A stretch of DNA of 64,000 nucleotides from Novosphingobium sp. Gsoil 351 (GTDB lineage: Bacteria > Pseudomonadota > Alphaproteobacteria > Sphingomonadales > Sphingomonadaceae), in assembly GCF_009707465.1 (NCBI RefSeq), contig NZ_CP046120.1, forward strand, positions 1,889,501 through 1,953,500, given 5' to 3'. The position numbers were made by a program, and so were the translations under genes. This document shows positions 41,007-50,358 of the stretch, one piece after another. The notes under the pieces were generated by a model. That model saw only the letters and a list, made by a program, of their open reading frames with translations. It had not been told where the DNA came from and searched no databases. Each line of letters starts with the position of its first letter. The first letter of the stretch is position 1.

Positions 41007-42836
41007 CTACGCCGCCAACCCGTCGAACTGGAGCCGCGCCAGCCGCGCGTACAACCCGTCGGCTTTGGTCAGCGAGGCATGGGTGCCCTGTTCGACGATC
41101 CGCCCCTCGTCCATCACCACGATTCGGTCGGCCTGGCGGATGGTGGCGAGGCGGTGGGCGATGACCAGCGTGGTGCGGGCTTTCATCAGCTTTTCGAGCG
41201 CATCCTGGACCAGCCGTTCGCTTTCGGCGTCGAGCGCGCTGGTGGCTTCATCCAGCAACAGGATCGGCGCGTCGCGCAGCACCGCGCGGGCGATCGCGAC
41301 GCGCTGGCGCTGCCCGCCCGAAAGCCGCGCGCCCGAATCGCCGAGGAACGTATCGAGCCCCTCGGGCAGACCGCGCAGGAATTCCTCGGCGTTGGCGGTG
41401 CGCGCCGCATCCCAGATCGCGTCGTCGCTCGCGTCCCAGTTGCCATAGCGCAAGTTGTCGCGCGCACTGGCCGCGAACAGCACCGCGTCCTGCGGCACCA
41501 ACGCCATCCGTGCCCGGATCTCGGCGGGATCGGCCGAGGGCAGCGGCACCCCGTCGATCTTCACCGTCCCGGCCTGGGGATCGTAGAACCGCTGGGCGAG
41601 GAGGAACAGGGTCGACTTGCCCGCCCCCGACGGCCCGACCAGCGCGACTGTCTCGCCCGGCTCGACCGCCAGGGTGAAATCGCGCAGCGCGGGGGCGTCG
41701 GGCCGGGTCGGATAGCGGAAACTGACCTTTTCGAACGCCAGCTGGCCCCGTGGCGGCTTTGGCAACGCAACCGGGCGCAGCGGCGCGGCGATGTCCGGCT
41801 CCTCGTCGAGCAGTTCGGCCAGGCGGCTGGCCGCACCCGCGCCGCGCAGCAGGTCGCCATAGACTTCGGAGAGCGAGGCGAAGGCGCCCGCGACCAGTCC
41901 GCCGGTGAGCACGAACGCGGCGATCGTTCCGCCCGAGATGGTCCCGGTGGCGACGCCGACCGCGCCCTGCCACATCAGCACGGTGATCGATCCGAAGATC
42001 AGGAAGATGACGATCGCGGTCATCGCCGCGCGGATCATGATCCGCCGCCGGGCGACTTCGAAGGTGCGCTCGACGGCGCCGGCGAAGCGCTCCTGCTCGC
42101 GCTTTTCCTGGTTGAACGACTGGACGATCTTCATCGCCGCGAGCACTTCGCTGACCATCGAGCCGACATCGGCGACGCGATCCTGGCTGGTCCGCGAAAC
42201 GGTGCGCAGGCGGCGCCCGAAGTAGATGATCGGAGTGATGACCAGCGGGATCGCCAGGACCAGCCCGGCGGTGAGCTTGGGCGCGAGCGCGAACAGGAAG
42301 ATCGTGCCCCCGATCCCGGTGATCAGATTGCGCAAGGCGACCGAAACCGTGGTCCCGACGACCTGCTCGATCAGCCCGGTGTCCGCGGTCATCCGGCTGC
42401 TGATCTCGCGCGGGCTGTTCTCCTCGAAGAAGCTGGGCGGCATGCGCAGCAGGTTGGTCTGAACCATCAGGCGGATGTCGGCGACCACGCGCTCGCCCAG
42501 CCACGAGACGAAGAAGAACCGCAGCGCGGTGGCCAGGCCCAGCACCGCGACGATCATCAGCAGATAGCGGAACGAGTTGCCGATCTCGTCGAGGCTGGCC
42601 CCGGGGCCGAACGCCTTGTCGATGATCACCTTGAACCGCGCCGGGATCGCCAGCGTCGCCGCCGAAGTGGTCATCAGCGCGAACAGTGCGACAAGGAGAT
42701 GCCTGGGATACCTGAGCGCCTGGCGCCAGATCATCAGCAGCGGACGCAGCGTGCGGGCGGGCTTCGCGGGGGGTACCGGGTCCGCGGCGGCAATCGGGGT
42801 CGGGGCCGCCACGGCGGGCGCTTCGCTCTCGTCCAT
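41007..42836 (-). CDS. ABC transporter, fused membrane-ATPase exporter (MsbA/LmrA type)
   Basis: A 609-residue half-transporter. After a 30-residue Ala/Pro-rich tail come six membrane helices (about 45-345), then the nucleotide-binding domain with Walker A LVGPSGAGKST, Q-loop ALVPQDAVLF, signature RLSGGQRQRVAIARA, Walker B ILLLDEATSALD and the switch His in VIAHRL. It works as a homodimer and exports lipids, drugs or peptides; the closest general types are MsbA and multidrug exporters, and the substrate cannot be told from sequence. It is divergent from phaZ. ATG 42836 is the preferred start. Confidence 0.93.
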   Translation of the reverse strand: MDESEAPAVAAPTPIAAADPVPPAKPARTLRPLLMIWRQALRYPRHLLVALFALMTTSAATLAIPARFKVIIDKAFGPGASLDEIGNSFRYLLMIVAVLGLATALRFFFVSWLGERVVADIRLMVQTNLLRMPPSFFEENSPREISSRMTADTGLIEQVVGTTVSVALRNLITGIGGTIFLFALAPKLTAGLVLAIPLVITPIIYFGRRLRTVSRTSQDRVADVGSMVSEVLAAMKIVQSFNQEKREQERFAGAVERTFEVARRRIMIRAAMTAIVIFLIFGSITVLMWQGAVGVATGTISGGTIAAFVLTGGLVAGAFASLSEVYGDLLRGAGAASRLAELLDEEPDIAAPLRPVALPKPPRGQLAFEKVSFRYPTRPDAPALRDFTLAVEPGETVALVGPSGAGKSTLFLLAQRFYDPQAGTVKIDGVPLPSADPAEIRARMALVPQDAVLFAASARDNLRYGNWDASDDAIWDAARTANAEEFLRGLPEGLDTFLGDSGARLSGGQRQRVAIARAVLRDAPILLLDEATSALDAESERLVQDALEKLMKARTTLVIAHRLATIRQADRIVVMDEGRIVEQGTHASLTKADGLYARLARLQFDGLAA

Positions 42837-42978
42837 CGCCCAGCGCCTAGCCGATCGCCGCGCGGCTTTGAAGCGCAACCATGGACAAAAGGTCCGCATC
42901 TGCAACTTTCGTCTCATGCCGCATTGCAACATGAGCCCAGACGGCGCACATTGCGGCCAGAAACACAGGGGTTACCAA

Positions 42979-44244
42979 GTGCTATACAAAGCTTACGAAC
43001 TCCAACGCTCCCTCCTCAACGCGGCCAGCGCCTGGGCGTCGATCGGCGCGGACCTGCTTACAGACCGGCGGTTTCCCGCAGGTTTCATGGGCTGGGGCGA
43101 AATACCCGCCAATCTCCTGGAGGTGTTCGCCCATGCTACCCAGCCGCGCGGCAAGCCGACTTTCGGGCTGCGCACGATAACCGTCGATGGGACCGCCTAC
43201 CCGGTGACCGAGGCAACCGAGATCCACAACACCTTCGGTGATCTCAAGCGGTTCAGCCATACCGGACTGCCCGCCGACGCCCCGCGGCTACTGATCGTGG
43301 CGCCGATGAGCGGGCATTACGCCACGCTTTTGCGCGGCACGGTCGAACGCATGCTCGAACGCTGCGTGGTCTACATCACCGACTGGGCCGACGCGAAGCT
43401 GATCCCGCTCGACGCAGGGCGGTTCGATCTCGACGACTACATCGATTACCTGATCGGCTATCTCGAACACATCGGCCCGCAGGCCAACGGCCAGGGCGCG
43501 CACATGATGGCGGTGTGCCAGCCGTCGGTCCCCGCGCTCGCCGCGACCGCGATCATGAACGAGATGGGGCATCCCTGCCGACCCGCCAGCCTTACGATGA
43601 TGGGCGGTCCGATCGACACCCGCGAAAGCCCGACCGAAGTCAACGATCACGCTATGAACAAGCCGCACGTATGGTTTCGCCATAACGCGATCACCACCGT
43701 TCCCTCGACCTATCCGGGCCAAGGGCGGCGCGTCTATCCCGGGTTCGTCCAGCTCGCCAGCTTCATGAGCATGAACCTGGAAAGCCATATGATGAGCCAC
43801 TGGGGCCTGTTCCGCCATCTGATGGCCGGCGCGGACGAGAGCGCCGACGCGACCAAGGCGTTCTATGACGAATACCGTTCGGTCTGCGACATGACCGCGG
43901 AGTTCTATCTCCAGACGGTCGACGTGGTGTTTCAGCGCCATGCCCTGCCGCGCGGCGAATTCGCCCACCGCGGCAAGCGGGTCGATCTCGGCGACATACG
44001 CGACACCGCGCTGCTGTGCATCGAGGGCGAGCGCGACGACATCTCGGGAATCGGCCAGACGAAGGCCGCGTTGAAGCTGACGCCGAACCTGCCCGAGGGA
44101 ATGAAGCGCTATTTCCTCGCCCCCGAGGCCGGTCACTATGGCATCTTCAACGGCTCGAAATGGCGCGAGACGATCGCCCCGGTGGTGGACGAATGGATCG
44201 CCAAGTTCGAGCGGCCCAAGGCCAAGTTGAAAGCGGTCAGCTAG
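42979..44244 (+). CDS. phaZ: Intracellular polyhydroxybutyrate depolymerase
   Basis: A 421-residue PhaZ of the intracellular (Ralstonia PhaZ1-like) family that breaks down stored PHB granules. The start region YKAYELQRSLLNAA, the WGEIPANLLEVF helix and the catalytic Cys180 in AVCQPSVPALAA (Cys replaces the usual Ser of a lipase box) are all present; a conserved His follows in APEAGHYGIFNG. The start is GTG 42979 with AGGGG seven bases upstream. There is no signal peptide. It ends convergently with the DUF4126-like gene, overlapping by 8 bases. Confidence 0.94.
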   Translation: MLYKAYELQRSLLNAASAWASIGADLLTDRRFPAGFMGWGEIPANLLEVFAHATQPRGKPTFGLRTITVDGTAYPVTEATEIHNTFGDLKRFSHTGLPADAPRLLIVAPMSGHYATLLRGTVERMLERCVVYITDWADAKLIPLDAGRFDLDDYIDYLIGYLEHIGPQANGQGAHMMAVCQPSVPALAATAIMNEMGHPCRPASLTMMGGPIDTRESPTEVNDHAMNKPHVWFRHNAITTVPSTYPGQGRRVYPGFVQLASFMSMNLESHMMSHWGLFRHLMAGADESADATKAFYDEYRSVCDMTAEFYLQTVDVVFQRHALPRGEFAHRGKRVDLGDIRDTALLCIEGERDDISGIGQTKAALKLTPNLPEGMKRYFLAPEAGHYGIFNGSKWRETIAPVVDEWIAKFERPKAKLKAVS

Positions 44245-44845
44245 AAGGCGGCGGCCGCGCCTCGCGCGTGCCGAACAACCGCTTCCAGATGCGCCGCGCA
44301 ACGATCAGCAGGCTCACCGCCAGCGCCAGCAGGACGGCCGCGATGCCGGTCGCGACCGCGGGGTGGGTGTAGGCCAGCGCAAGCAGTCCGGCACTCGCGA
44401 CATCCTCCGCACTCGACACGAGGATGTTGCTGAAGGGTTCGGGGCTGGCATTCACCACCGCGCGCGCGCCAGCCTTGCCGCCATGCGCGAGCAGCGCGCC
44501 ACCGCCGCCGAGCAGGAAGGCGATTACCTGCATCGCTGGATCCTGCGGATTGACGATCGCCAGCGCCAGCAGCGCGCCGCCGAGCGGGCGGATCACGGTG
44601 TGGACGCTGTCCCACAGCGAATCGAGCCAGGCGACCTTGTCGGCGAAGAACTCGGCTACCGCGGCGACCCCCGCCACGCCCATGACCCACGGGTTGGCCA
44701 GCACTGCCAGGCTGGCGAGGTGCGTGGGCAGCGGGACATAGCCGGTGCGCATCGCGATTCCCGTCGCCAGGACGCACAAGTAGAGCCGCCACCCCGCGAG
44801 CAGGCTGACGCTGGCGGCGACACCGAGGATTTCGACGATGCTCAT
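44237..44845 (-). CDS. DUF4126-like membrane protein
   Basis: A 202-residue protein with about five hydrophobic segments, Gly/Ala-rich, resembling the DUF4126 group (LAGWRLYLCVLATG at the start; FADKVAWLDSLWDSVHTVIRPLGGALLALA in the middle, quoted here only as a landmark at about residues 68-95). The function is unknown; the paired loops suggest a channel or scaffold. Its end overlaps the end of phaZ by 8 bases on the other strand. Confidence 0.8.
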   Translation of the reverse strand: MSIVEILGVAASVSLLAGWRLYLCVLATGIAMRTGYVPLPTHLASLAVLANPWVMGVAGVAAVAEFFADKVAWLDSLWDSVHTVIRPLGGALLALAIVNPQDPAMQVIAFLLGGGGALLAHGGKAGARAVVNASPEPFSNILVSSAEDVASAGLLALAYTHPAVATGIAAVLLALAVSLLIVARRIWKRLFGTREARPPPSS

Positions 44846-44885
44846 CCGCGTGAGGCTGCGCGCTTAGCCGTCCGCTGGCAAGCGT

Positions 44886-45455
44886 TCAGCGGCGGTCGAG
44901 ATCTGGATCGAGCGTCTGGCCGGGATCGAGCTGGACCCCGAAGCTGTTGAGCATCATCGAGACCTGGCTGTACTGGCCCACGGTCATCACCAGATCCATG
45001 CGCGCCTTCTCGCCGAGCGGCGCGAGCGCCGCCCAGGTTGCGTCGCTCACATGGAAATCGCGGGTCAGCTCGTCGCAGGCGGTCAGGATCGCGCGGTCGA
45101 TCGCGCTCCACGAAGGTTCGTCCGGTCCCTGCTTGATGGCGAGGATCTCAGCCTCGTTCAGCCCCGCGTCCAACCCGATCGGCACGTGCTGGGTCCACTC
45201 GTAGCCCGCCCCGCAGGCGAAGCCCGTGCGCAGGATGGCGAGTTCGCGCTCGCGTGGCGGCAACGCGTTGCGGCGCGACAGGATGTAGCTCCCCCAGCCG
45301 AGGAACGCGGTCAACGCCTTGGGCGCGTGGGCGAGCGTGCGAAAGATGTTGAGCACGCCCAGCCTGCCATCGCGCACCGGGGCGAGCGCGGCCTGCTGAT
45401 CGGCATCGAGCCGGTCGAGATCGAGCGGGGCGATCCGGGGCGCCGAGAGCCTCAC
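44886..45455 (-). CDS. Carboxymuconolactone decarboxylase / AhpD-like family protein
   Basis: A 189-residue all-helical protein of the CMD superfamily. The core reads [27 protein letters not shown], with Cys and the conserved Glu and His; a second helix [24 protein letters not shown] follows. A single Cys replaces the AhpD CXXC pair, so it is unlikely to be a disulfide reductase; the carboxymuconolactone decarboxylase-like group is more probable, substrate unknown. GTG 45455 overlaps the thiolase stop (GTGA), so it is translated with the thiolase and likely serves the same catabolic pathway. Confidence 0.85.
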   Translation of the reverse strand: MRLSAPRIAPLDLDRLDADQQAALAPVRDGRLGVLNIFRTLAHAPKALTAFLGWGSYILSRRNALPPRERELAILRTGFACGAGYEWTQHVPIGLDAGLNEAEILAIKQGPDEPSWSAIDRAILTACDELTRDFHVSDATWAALAPLGEKARMDLVMTVGQYSQVSMMLNSFGVQLDPGQTLDPDLDRR

Positions 45456-46630
45456 AAGACCTCGAACAGGCCCGCCGCGCCCATACCCCCGCCGACGCAC
45501 ATCGTGACCACGACGTATTTCGCGCCGCGGCGCTTGCCCTCGATCAGGGCGTGGATCGTGCAGCGCGCGCCGGTCATGCCATAGGGATGGCCGATGCTGA
45601 TCGAGCCGCCGTTGACGTTGAGCAGTTCGTCGGGGATGCCAAGCACGTCGCGGCAGTACAGAACCTGCACCGCGAACGCCTCGTTCAGCTCCCACAAGCC
45701 GATGTCCGAAACCTTGAGCCCGAATCGCGTGAGCAGCTTGGGCACCGCCACGACGGGGCCGATGCCCATCTCGTCGGGTTCGGTCCCGCCCACCGCCATG
45801 CCGACATAGCGGCCCAGCGGGGTCAGGCCCTTTTGCGCGGCGATCGCCGCTTCCATCACCACCACCGCGGCCGAACCGTCGGATAGCTGGCTGGCGTTGC
45901 CCGCAGTGATCGTCCCGTCGGGAAGCACGGTCTTGAGGCTTTGCAGACCTTCGAGCGTGGTGTCAGCGCGATTGCCCTCGTCCTTGGCGATCGTCACCTC
46001 TTTCGTGGAGGTTTCGCCCGTCGCCTTGTCAGTCACCGCCATCGTCACCGTCGCGGGGACGATCTCGGCGTCGAACTTGCCCGCGGCCTGCGCGGCGGCG
46101 GTGCGCTTCTGCGAGGACAGCGCGTATTCGTCCATCGCATCGCGCGAGATGTTGTAGCGGCTGGCAACGACCTCGGCGGTCTGGAGCATCGGCATGTAGA
46201 TATTGGGGTGCATCGCCATCAGCTCGCGGTCGGGGGCGACGCGCATGTCCTTGGTCTGGACCAGGCTGATCGATTCCTGCCCGCCCGCGGCGACCACGTC
46301 CATCCGGTCGACGATGATCTGCTTGGCCGCGGTGGCGATGCTCATCAGCCCCGACGAGCATTGCCGGTCCATCGTCATCCCCGAGACCGAAACCGGCAGC
46401 CCGGCGCGCAGGGCGACCTGGCGGGCGAGATTGCCCGCCTGCGTGCCCTGCTGGAGCGCCGAGCCCCACAGCACGTCGTCGACTTCGGCCCCTTCGATCC
46501 CGGCGCGCTCGATTGCGGCCTTGAGGCTGAAGGAACCCAGGGTCGCGCCCGAAGTGGCGTTGAACGCGCCGCGATAGGCCTTGCCGATGGCGGTGCGGGC
46601 GGCGGAAACGATGACTGCGTCACGGGACAC
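45452..46630 (-). CDS. Thiolase (acetyl-CoA acyltransferase)
   Basis: A 392-residue thiolase. The acyl-accepting Cys is in [13 protein letters not shown], the active His in [14 protein letters not shown] and the second catalytic Cys in [15 protein letters not shown]. It catalyses thiolytic cleavage of 3-ketoacyl-CoA (FadA) or condensation of acetyl-CoA; the Met-rich substrate loop does not let me choose. GTG 46630 has AAGGAA eight bases upstream. It is translationally coupled to the AhpD-like gene and near a MaoC-like hydratase gene, which favours a beta-oxidation role. Confidence 0.93.
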   Translation of the reverse strand: MSRDAVIVSAARTAIGKAYRGAFNATSGATLGSFSLKAAIERAGIEGAEVDDVLWGSALQQGTQAGNLARQVALRAGLPVSVSGMTMDRQCSSGLMSIATAAKQIIVDRMDVVAAGGQESISLVQTKDMRVAPDRELMAMHPNIYMPMLQTAEVVASRYNISRDAMDEYALSSQKRTAAAQAAGKFDAEIVPATVTMAVTDKATGETSTKEVTIAKDEGNRADTTLEGLQSLKTVLPDGTITAGNASQLSDGSAAVVVMEAAIAAQKGLTPLGRYVGMAVGGTEPDEMGIGPVVAVPKLLTRFGLKVSDIGLWELNEAFAVQVLYCRDVLGIPDELLNVNGGSISIGHPYGMTGARCTIHALIEGKRRGAKYVVVTMCVGGGMGAAGLFEVL

Positions 46631-46710
46631 TGGGCTGTTCCTTTATGCTGAGGCCGGCGCGACCTTCGAAAGGCTGAGGCCGAACCGGGTTCGATTCGCA
46701 TGATGGGAGC

Positions 46711-46735
46711 GTGGACCACTTGGACCACAGTCCAG
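46711..46735. promoter_or_regulatory. Candidate operator repeats upstream of the thiolase gene
   Basis: GTGGACCAC at 46711-46719 is almost palindromic, TGGACCAC recurs at 46721-46728, and TGGAC-CACA-GTCCA forms a second inverted pair. They sit about 80-100 bases before the thiolase start in the otherwise empty gap 46631-46926. A TetR- or FadR-type repressor site is conceivable. Nothing else in the gap looks like a gene. Confidence 0.35.
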
Positions 46736-46926
46736 GAATTAAAAAAGTCACCCTGTCCGTTGCCGAAGAAGCTGGGTTCCTGGACGAGGGCGCAGCGAAA
46801 GACATGCCGCGTACATGACACAATCCGCTTCGAGTAGGAAAGCGCCGCGAGCGTAGCGGCGTCCCGCGACGGATCGCTCCGGCGGGACAGGCCGGTTGCA
46901 GCGACCGGCACGTCACGCCGCCGTTT

Positions 46927-47376
46927 TCACACGAAAAACTGCATGATCCATTCGGCGATCAGCGCAGGCTTGTCCTCGCCCTCGATCTCGATGGTGATCT
47001 CGTTGGTCTGCTGCCACTGGCCAGGGCGCTTCTCGACCAGTTCGGTCAGCTTGGTGTGGCTGCGGACGCGTTTGCCGGCCCGGACCGGTGCGATGAAGCG
47101 GACCTTGTTGCCGCCGTAATTGACCCCCATTTTGACGTTGTCGACCCGTGCGCCCTTGGTCTGCGCACCCAGCACGGGGATCAGCGAAAGGGTAAGGAAG
47201 CCGTGGGCGATGGTCCCGCCAAAGGGGGTCTGCTTGGCCTTTTCCTCGTCGATATGGATGAACTGGAAATCGCCGGTGGCCTCGGCAAACTTGTTGATCC
47301 GATCCTGGCTGACTTCGAACCACTCCGAAACGCCGATGACCTCTCCGGTCTTCGCGCTGAGTTCCTGTGGAGTCAT
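46927..47376 (-). CDS. MaoC-like (R)-specific enoyl-CoA hydratase family protein
   Basis: A 149-residue hotdog-fold protein. The hydratase 2 motif is present: DFQFIHIDEEKAKQTPFGGTIAHGFLTLSL, with the catalytic Asp and His (quoted in part, residues about 36-65). It hydrates trans-2-enoyl-CoA and may supply (R)-3-hydroxyacyl-CoA for PHA, in keeping with phaZ nearby. ATG 47376 is preferred. It has its own 50-base upstream gap, and the thiolase gene lies about 300 bases downstream on the same strand. Confidence 0.92.
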   Translation of the reverse strand: MTPQELSAKTGEVIGVSEWFEVSQDRINKFAEATGDFQFIHIDEEKAKQTPFGGTIAHGFLTLSLIPVLGAQTKGARVDNVKMGVNYGGNKVRFIAPVRAGKRVRSHTKLTELVEKRPGQWQQTNEITIEIEGEDKPALIAEWIMQFFV

Positions 47377-47431
47377 TGGGCGTCCTCTCCGCTGGCCTTA
47401 TTCGGCCCGCGTCATGAACGCATCGCTGGCG

Positions 47432-48817
47432 TCATGCAACGCCCGCGGCACCGGTTGGCGGTGCCGTAGCGTCACGCCTGCCGGGCCGCACCGAAACCAC
47501 GGCGGCGCGCGCCGAATCACGCCGCCGTGTCCAGCTCCACAGTCCGCATTGCAGCGCCACGATCATGTAGCAGAACGGCTGGAAGGCGATCCCGACGAAC
47601 CCCGAACCAACCAGGTAGACGATCTGCGAGCGCTGCAACGCCGAGGCCAGCGGCGCGATCCACGCCGCGTCGGGGTCCGGGTCGCGGCGATGGCGGCGAT
47701 AGATCCGCTCCATTTGCCACACCCCCAGGATGTGGAGCAGCAGCCACAGCGTGAGCCCCGGATAGCCTTGCTCGCCCAGCATCTCGAAGTAGGCCGAATG
47801 ATAGGCGCGCGCCTTGTCCTGGACGGTGGTGGTCTGAAACGCGGTGGTGTTGCCGCTGGTCTTGGTATCGACCAGTTCGACCGAAAGCTTGTTCTGGCGA
47901 TACGCTTCGAACCCGCCACCGAACGGATGGTCGTTGGCGAACCCGATCGTCCATTGCCACACCGCGAGCCGGGTCGAGGCCGACTGATCGGCCTGGTGAT
48001 CGCCGATCGTCTCCATCCGCTGGGTGAAGCTGGGTGGAAGGAACGGCACCGCCAGCAGCCCCGCCGCTACGATCAGCACGACATAGCGGACCCGCCGCTT
48101 GACGTCGCGCAGGCTCATCGCGATCAGGAGCGCCAGGCAGACGAGGCCGGTGCGCGCCTCGGTCCCCACGGGCATCAGCGCGCAGGCGAAGCACAACGCC
48201 CAAGCGAACAGTTTGACCCGCCAATCGGGCCGGAAGATTGTGCCGTACCCGGCCAGCCAGAGCGCCAGGGGGATGATCGCGATCGCCACGGTCGAGAGGA
48301 TCGATCCTTCGTATAGCCCGACGTTGTCGTTCACCAGGAGATGGAGGGAGCCGTAGCCGCCGCCCGAGATCAACGTCTTGATACCGGCGGGGATGATGAT
48401 CGCGCCCGCGGTGAGCGTCATCACCAGCGCGGTCGCTTCGATCCGCAGGCGGGTGCGCAAAGTCAGCGGCAGGAATATCGCGAAGACCAGCGCCTTCCAC
48501 ACCCAGTCCCACTTGGCGAGCGCGTCCGCGGGGAAATCGGCCGCGATCGTCGTCGCCCCGCAATACGCCAGCAGCATCGCGATCAGGATCTGGCGGAAGG
48601 TCAGGCGGCCGCCGTTCTTGGCGTCGGCATAGGCCCAGCCGAGAAACGCAAGGCCGAACGCAATCAGCGAGATCGGCAGCTTCTGGAGCAGGAACCACGA
48701 GATTTTCTGCGGCGCGAGCACGTCGATATAGACGTAGGCGAGCACCCAGACGAACGGCTTGCGCAACCCCGCGACGAACAGCGCGAAAACGAACGCGGTC
48801 AGAAACAGATCGCTCAT
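47432..48817 (-). CDS. Putative O-glycosylation ligase, exosortase-A-associated
   Basis: A 461-residue protein with about ten membrane helices and a large periplasmic loop (about 280-360) of the O-antigen ligase (Wzy_C) type. The start GLRKPFVWVLAYVYIDVLAPQ and the loop TRLAVWQWTIGFANDHPFGGGFEAYR fit the exosortase-A-associated ligase family found beside PEP-CTERM sorting systems. It probably joins lipid-linked polysaccharide to an acceptor. ATG 48817 overlaps the stop of a 49-residue ORF (ATGA). A matching glycosyltransferase is divergently encoded at 49060; no exosortase is visible in the window. Confidence 0.85.
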   Translation of the reverse strand: MSDLFLTAFVFALFVAGLRKPFVWVLAYVYIDVLAPQKISWFLLQKLPISLIAFGLAFLGWAYADAKNGGRLTFRQILIAMLLAYCGATTIAADFPADALAKWDWVWKALVFAIFLPLTLRTRLRIEATALVMTLTAGAIIIPAGIKTLISGGGYGSLHLLVNDNVGLYEGSILSTVAIAIIPLALWLAGYGTIFRPDWRVKLFAWALCFACALMPVGTEARTGLVCLALLIAMSLRDVKRRVRYVVLIVAAGLLAVPFLPPSFTQRMETIGDHQADQSASTRLAVWQWTIGFANDHPFGGGFEAYRQNKLSVELVDTKTSGNTTAFQTTTVQDKARAYHSAYFEMLGEQGYPGLTLWLLLHILGVWQMERIYRRHRRDPDPDAAWIAPLASALQRSQIVYLVGSGFVGIAFQPFCYMIVALQCGLWSWTRRRDSARAAVVSVRPGRRDATAPPTGAAGVA

Positions 48818-48963
48818 CGCTTGGTTCGCGGGGAGCGGTGCGCCTTGGCCCGGGGCGGCAGGCTTTCGTCAGGATCGGAATCGAGGTCGGGCCGCGCGAG
48901 CAGCCGCCAGACCGCGATGGCGAGCAGCAAGTGGATGAGGCCCAAGGCGAAATTGTCGATCAC
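48814..48963 (-). CDS. Small single-span membrane ORF coupled to the ligase gene
   Basis: A 49-residue ORF from GTG 48963 with one hydrophobic helix (about residues 6-23, NFALGLIHLLLAIAVWRLL in outline) and a basic, Pro-rich tail. Its TGA overlaps the ATG of the O-glycosylation ligase, and AGGG lies about ten bases before the start. The overlap and the clear transmembrane segment argue that it is translated. It has no recognisable family and may assist or regulate the ligase. Confidence 0.5.
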   Translation of the reverse strand: MIDNFALGLIHLLLAIAVWRLLARPDLDSDPDESLPPRAKAHRSPRTKR

Positions 48964-49059
48964 GCGCTCGTGCCCTGCTCGGGGAAGTTGGTCCCGTTTT
49001 GGACATATTGGGCGCAACCGGTTGACGCCCCGTTAAGCCTTCGCTGCGAAGTGCTCTCC

Positions 49060-50304
49060 ATGCCGCGGATCCTTCACGTTCTCGACCACAGCCTGCCGTT
49101 GCACAGCGGTTATACCTTCCGCACCCGCGCGATCATGAAAGCGCAGGAAGCCGACGGCCACGAGGTGCGCGCGATCACCGGCTTACGCCAGGGATCGCAC
49201 ACGGCGGCGGACGGCGCACCCGAAGAGCACGCCGGGCTGATCTTCCATCGCACCCGCGGCGCGCCGAGCGGGCGCGCCGGCTGGCGCGAGTGGCGCGAAA
49301 TCGCGGCGCTGGCGAAGGCGATCGACGACGTTTGCGAGCAATGGCGGCCCGATGTGTTTCACGCCCACTCGCCCGCCTTGTGCGGGCTTGCCGCGGCGCG
49401 CGTCGCCAAGGCGCGCGGCATCCCGCTCGTCTACGAGATTCGCGCGTTCTGGGAGGACGCCGCGAGCGGCAATGGCACCGGCGCCGATGGCACGGTGAAA
49501 TACTGGCTGACCCGCCGTCTCGAGAACCGCGCGATCGCCAGGGCGAGCGCGGTGGTGACGATCTGCCGCGGCCTGCGCGACGATCTGATCGCCCGCGGGG
49601 TCGCGCCCGCCAAAATCTCGACCGTGGCCAACGGGGTCGATCTCGCGTTGTTCGGCGAGCCTCTCCAGCGCGACCTGGCGCTGGCCCGCGAACTCGGCTT
49701 CGACGCTTCCCACGAGGGCGGACCGGTGATCGGCTTCGTCGGAAGCTTCTATCCCTACGAGGGGGTCGACGACCTGATCGCGGCGATGCCGGCGCTTCTG
49801 GTGGCGCATCCCGCGGCCAAGCTGCTGCTCGTCGGAGGAGGCCCGTCCGAGGCAGCGCTGCGCGCGCAAGCCGCAGCGAGCAGCGCGGCCGGCGCGATCC
49901 GGTTCGTCGGACGCGTTCCGCATGAAGCTGTCCAACGCTACTATTCGCTGATCGATGTGGTCGCCTATCCGCGCAAGGCGATGCGGCTGACCGAACTGGT
50001 AACGCCACTGAAACCGCTCGAAGCCATGGCCCAGGGCAAGATCGTCGCCGCCAGCGACGTCGGAGGTCACCGCGAACTGATCGCCGACGGGCTGACCGGC
50101 ACGCTGTTCGTCCCCGACGATCCGGTCGATCTCGCACGCGCCCTGGCGATTCTGCTGTGGCGGCAAAGCGAGTGGCCGCACCAGCGGATCGCCTCGCGCC
50201 GGGCGGTCGAGCGCGACCACGACTGGGCGCGTAACGTGCTGCATTATCGGGACGTTTACCAGCGCGTGCTAGACCCGTTGGGCACGCAAACCGAGCCCGC
50301 CTGA
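49060..50304 (+). CDS. Glycosyltransferase, exosortase-A system-associated
   Basis: A 414-residue GT-B glycosyltransferase. The N-terminus, ILHVLDHSLPLHSGYTFRTR, is diagnostic for the family that accompanies exosortase A. The C-terminal GT1/GT4 domain has GFVGSFYPYEGVDDLIAAM and the donor-binding segment around PLKPLEAMAQGKIVAASDVGGH. It should act early in building the polysaccharide that the divergent O-glycosylation ligase transfers. The ATG 49060 gives the family N-terminus. It shares an approximately 100-base divergent promoter region with the small ORF and ligase. Confidence 0.9.
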   Translation: MPRILHVLDHSLPLHSGYTFRTRAIMKAQEADGHEVRAITGLRQGSHTAADGAPEEHAGLIFHRTRGAPSGRAGWREWREIAALAKAIDDVCEQWRPDVFHAHSPALCGLAAARVAKARGIPLVYEIRAFWEDAASGNGTGADGTVKYWLTRRLENRAIARASAVVTICRGLRDDLIARGVAPAKISTVANGVDLALFGEPLQRDLALARELGFDASHEGGPVIGFVGSFYPYEGVDDLIAAMPALLVAHPAAKLLLVGGGPSEAALRAQAAASSAAGAIRFVGRVPHEAVQRYYSLIDVVAYPRKAMRLTELVTPLKPLEAMAQGKIVAASDVGGHRELIADGLTGTLFVPDDPVDLARALAILLWRQSEWPHQRIASRRAVERDHDWARNVLHYRDVYQRVLDPLGTQTEPA

Positions 50305-50358
50305 CGGGGTCGGGCGCCGCGCGAACCGGGATCGCTGCCGCAAAAGAGACCGTCGCTG

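Noticed and set aside
46648..46689. Degenerate REP-like sequence with a doubled GCTGAGGCCG
   Set aside because: Too diverged from the repeats at 57421 and 15276 to call as a copy by eye.
46620..46916. 98-codon minus-strand frame in the gap upstream of the thiolase gene
   Set aside because: Basic, low-complexity translation with no ribosome-binding site; the gap looks regulatory.
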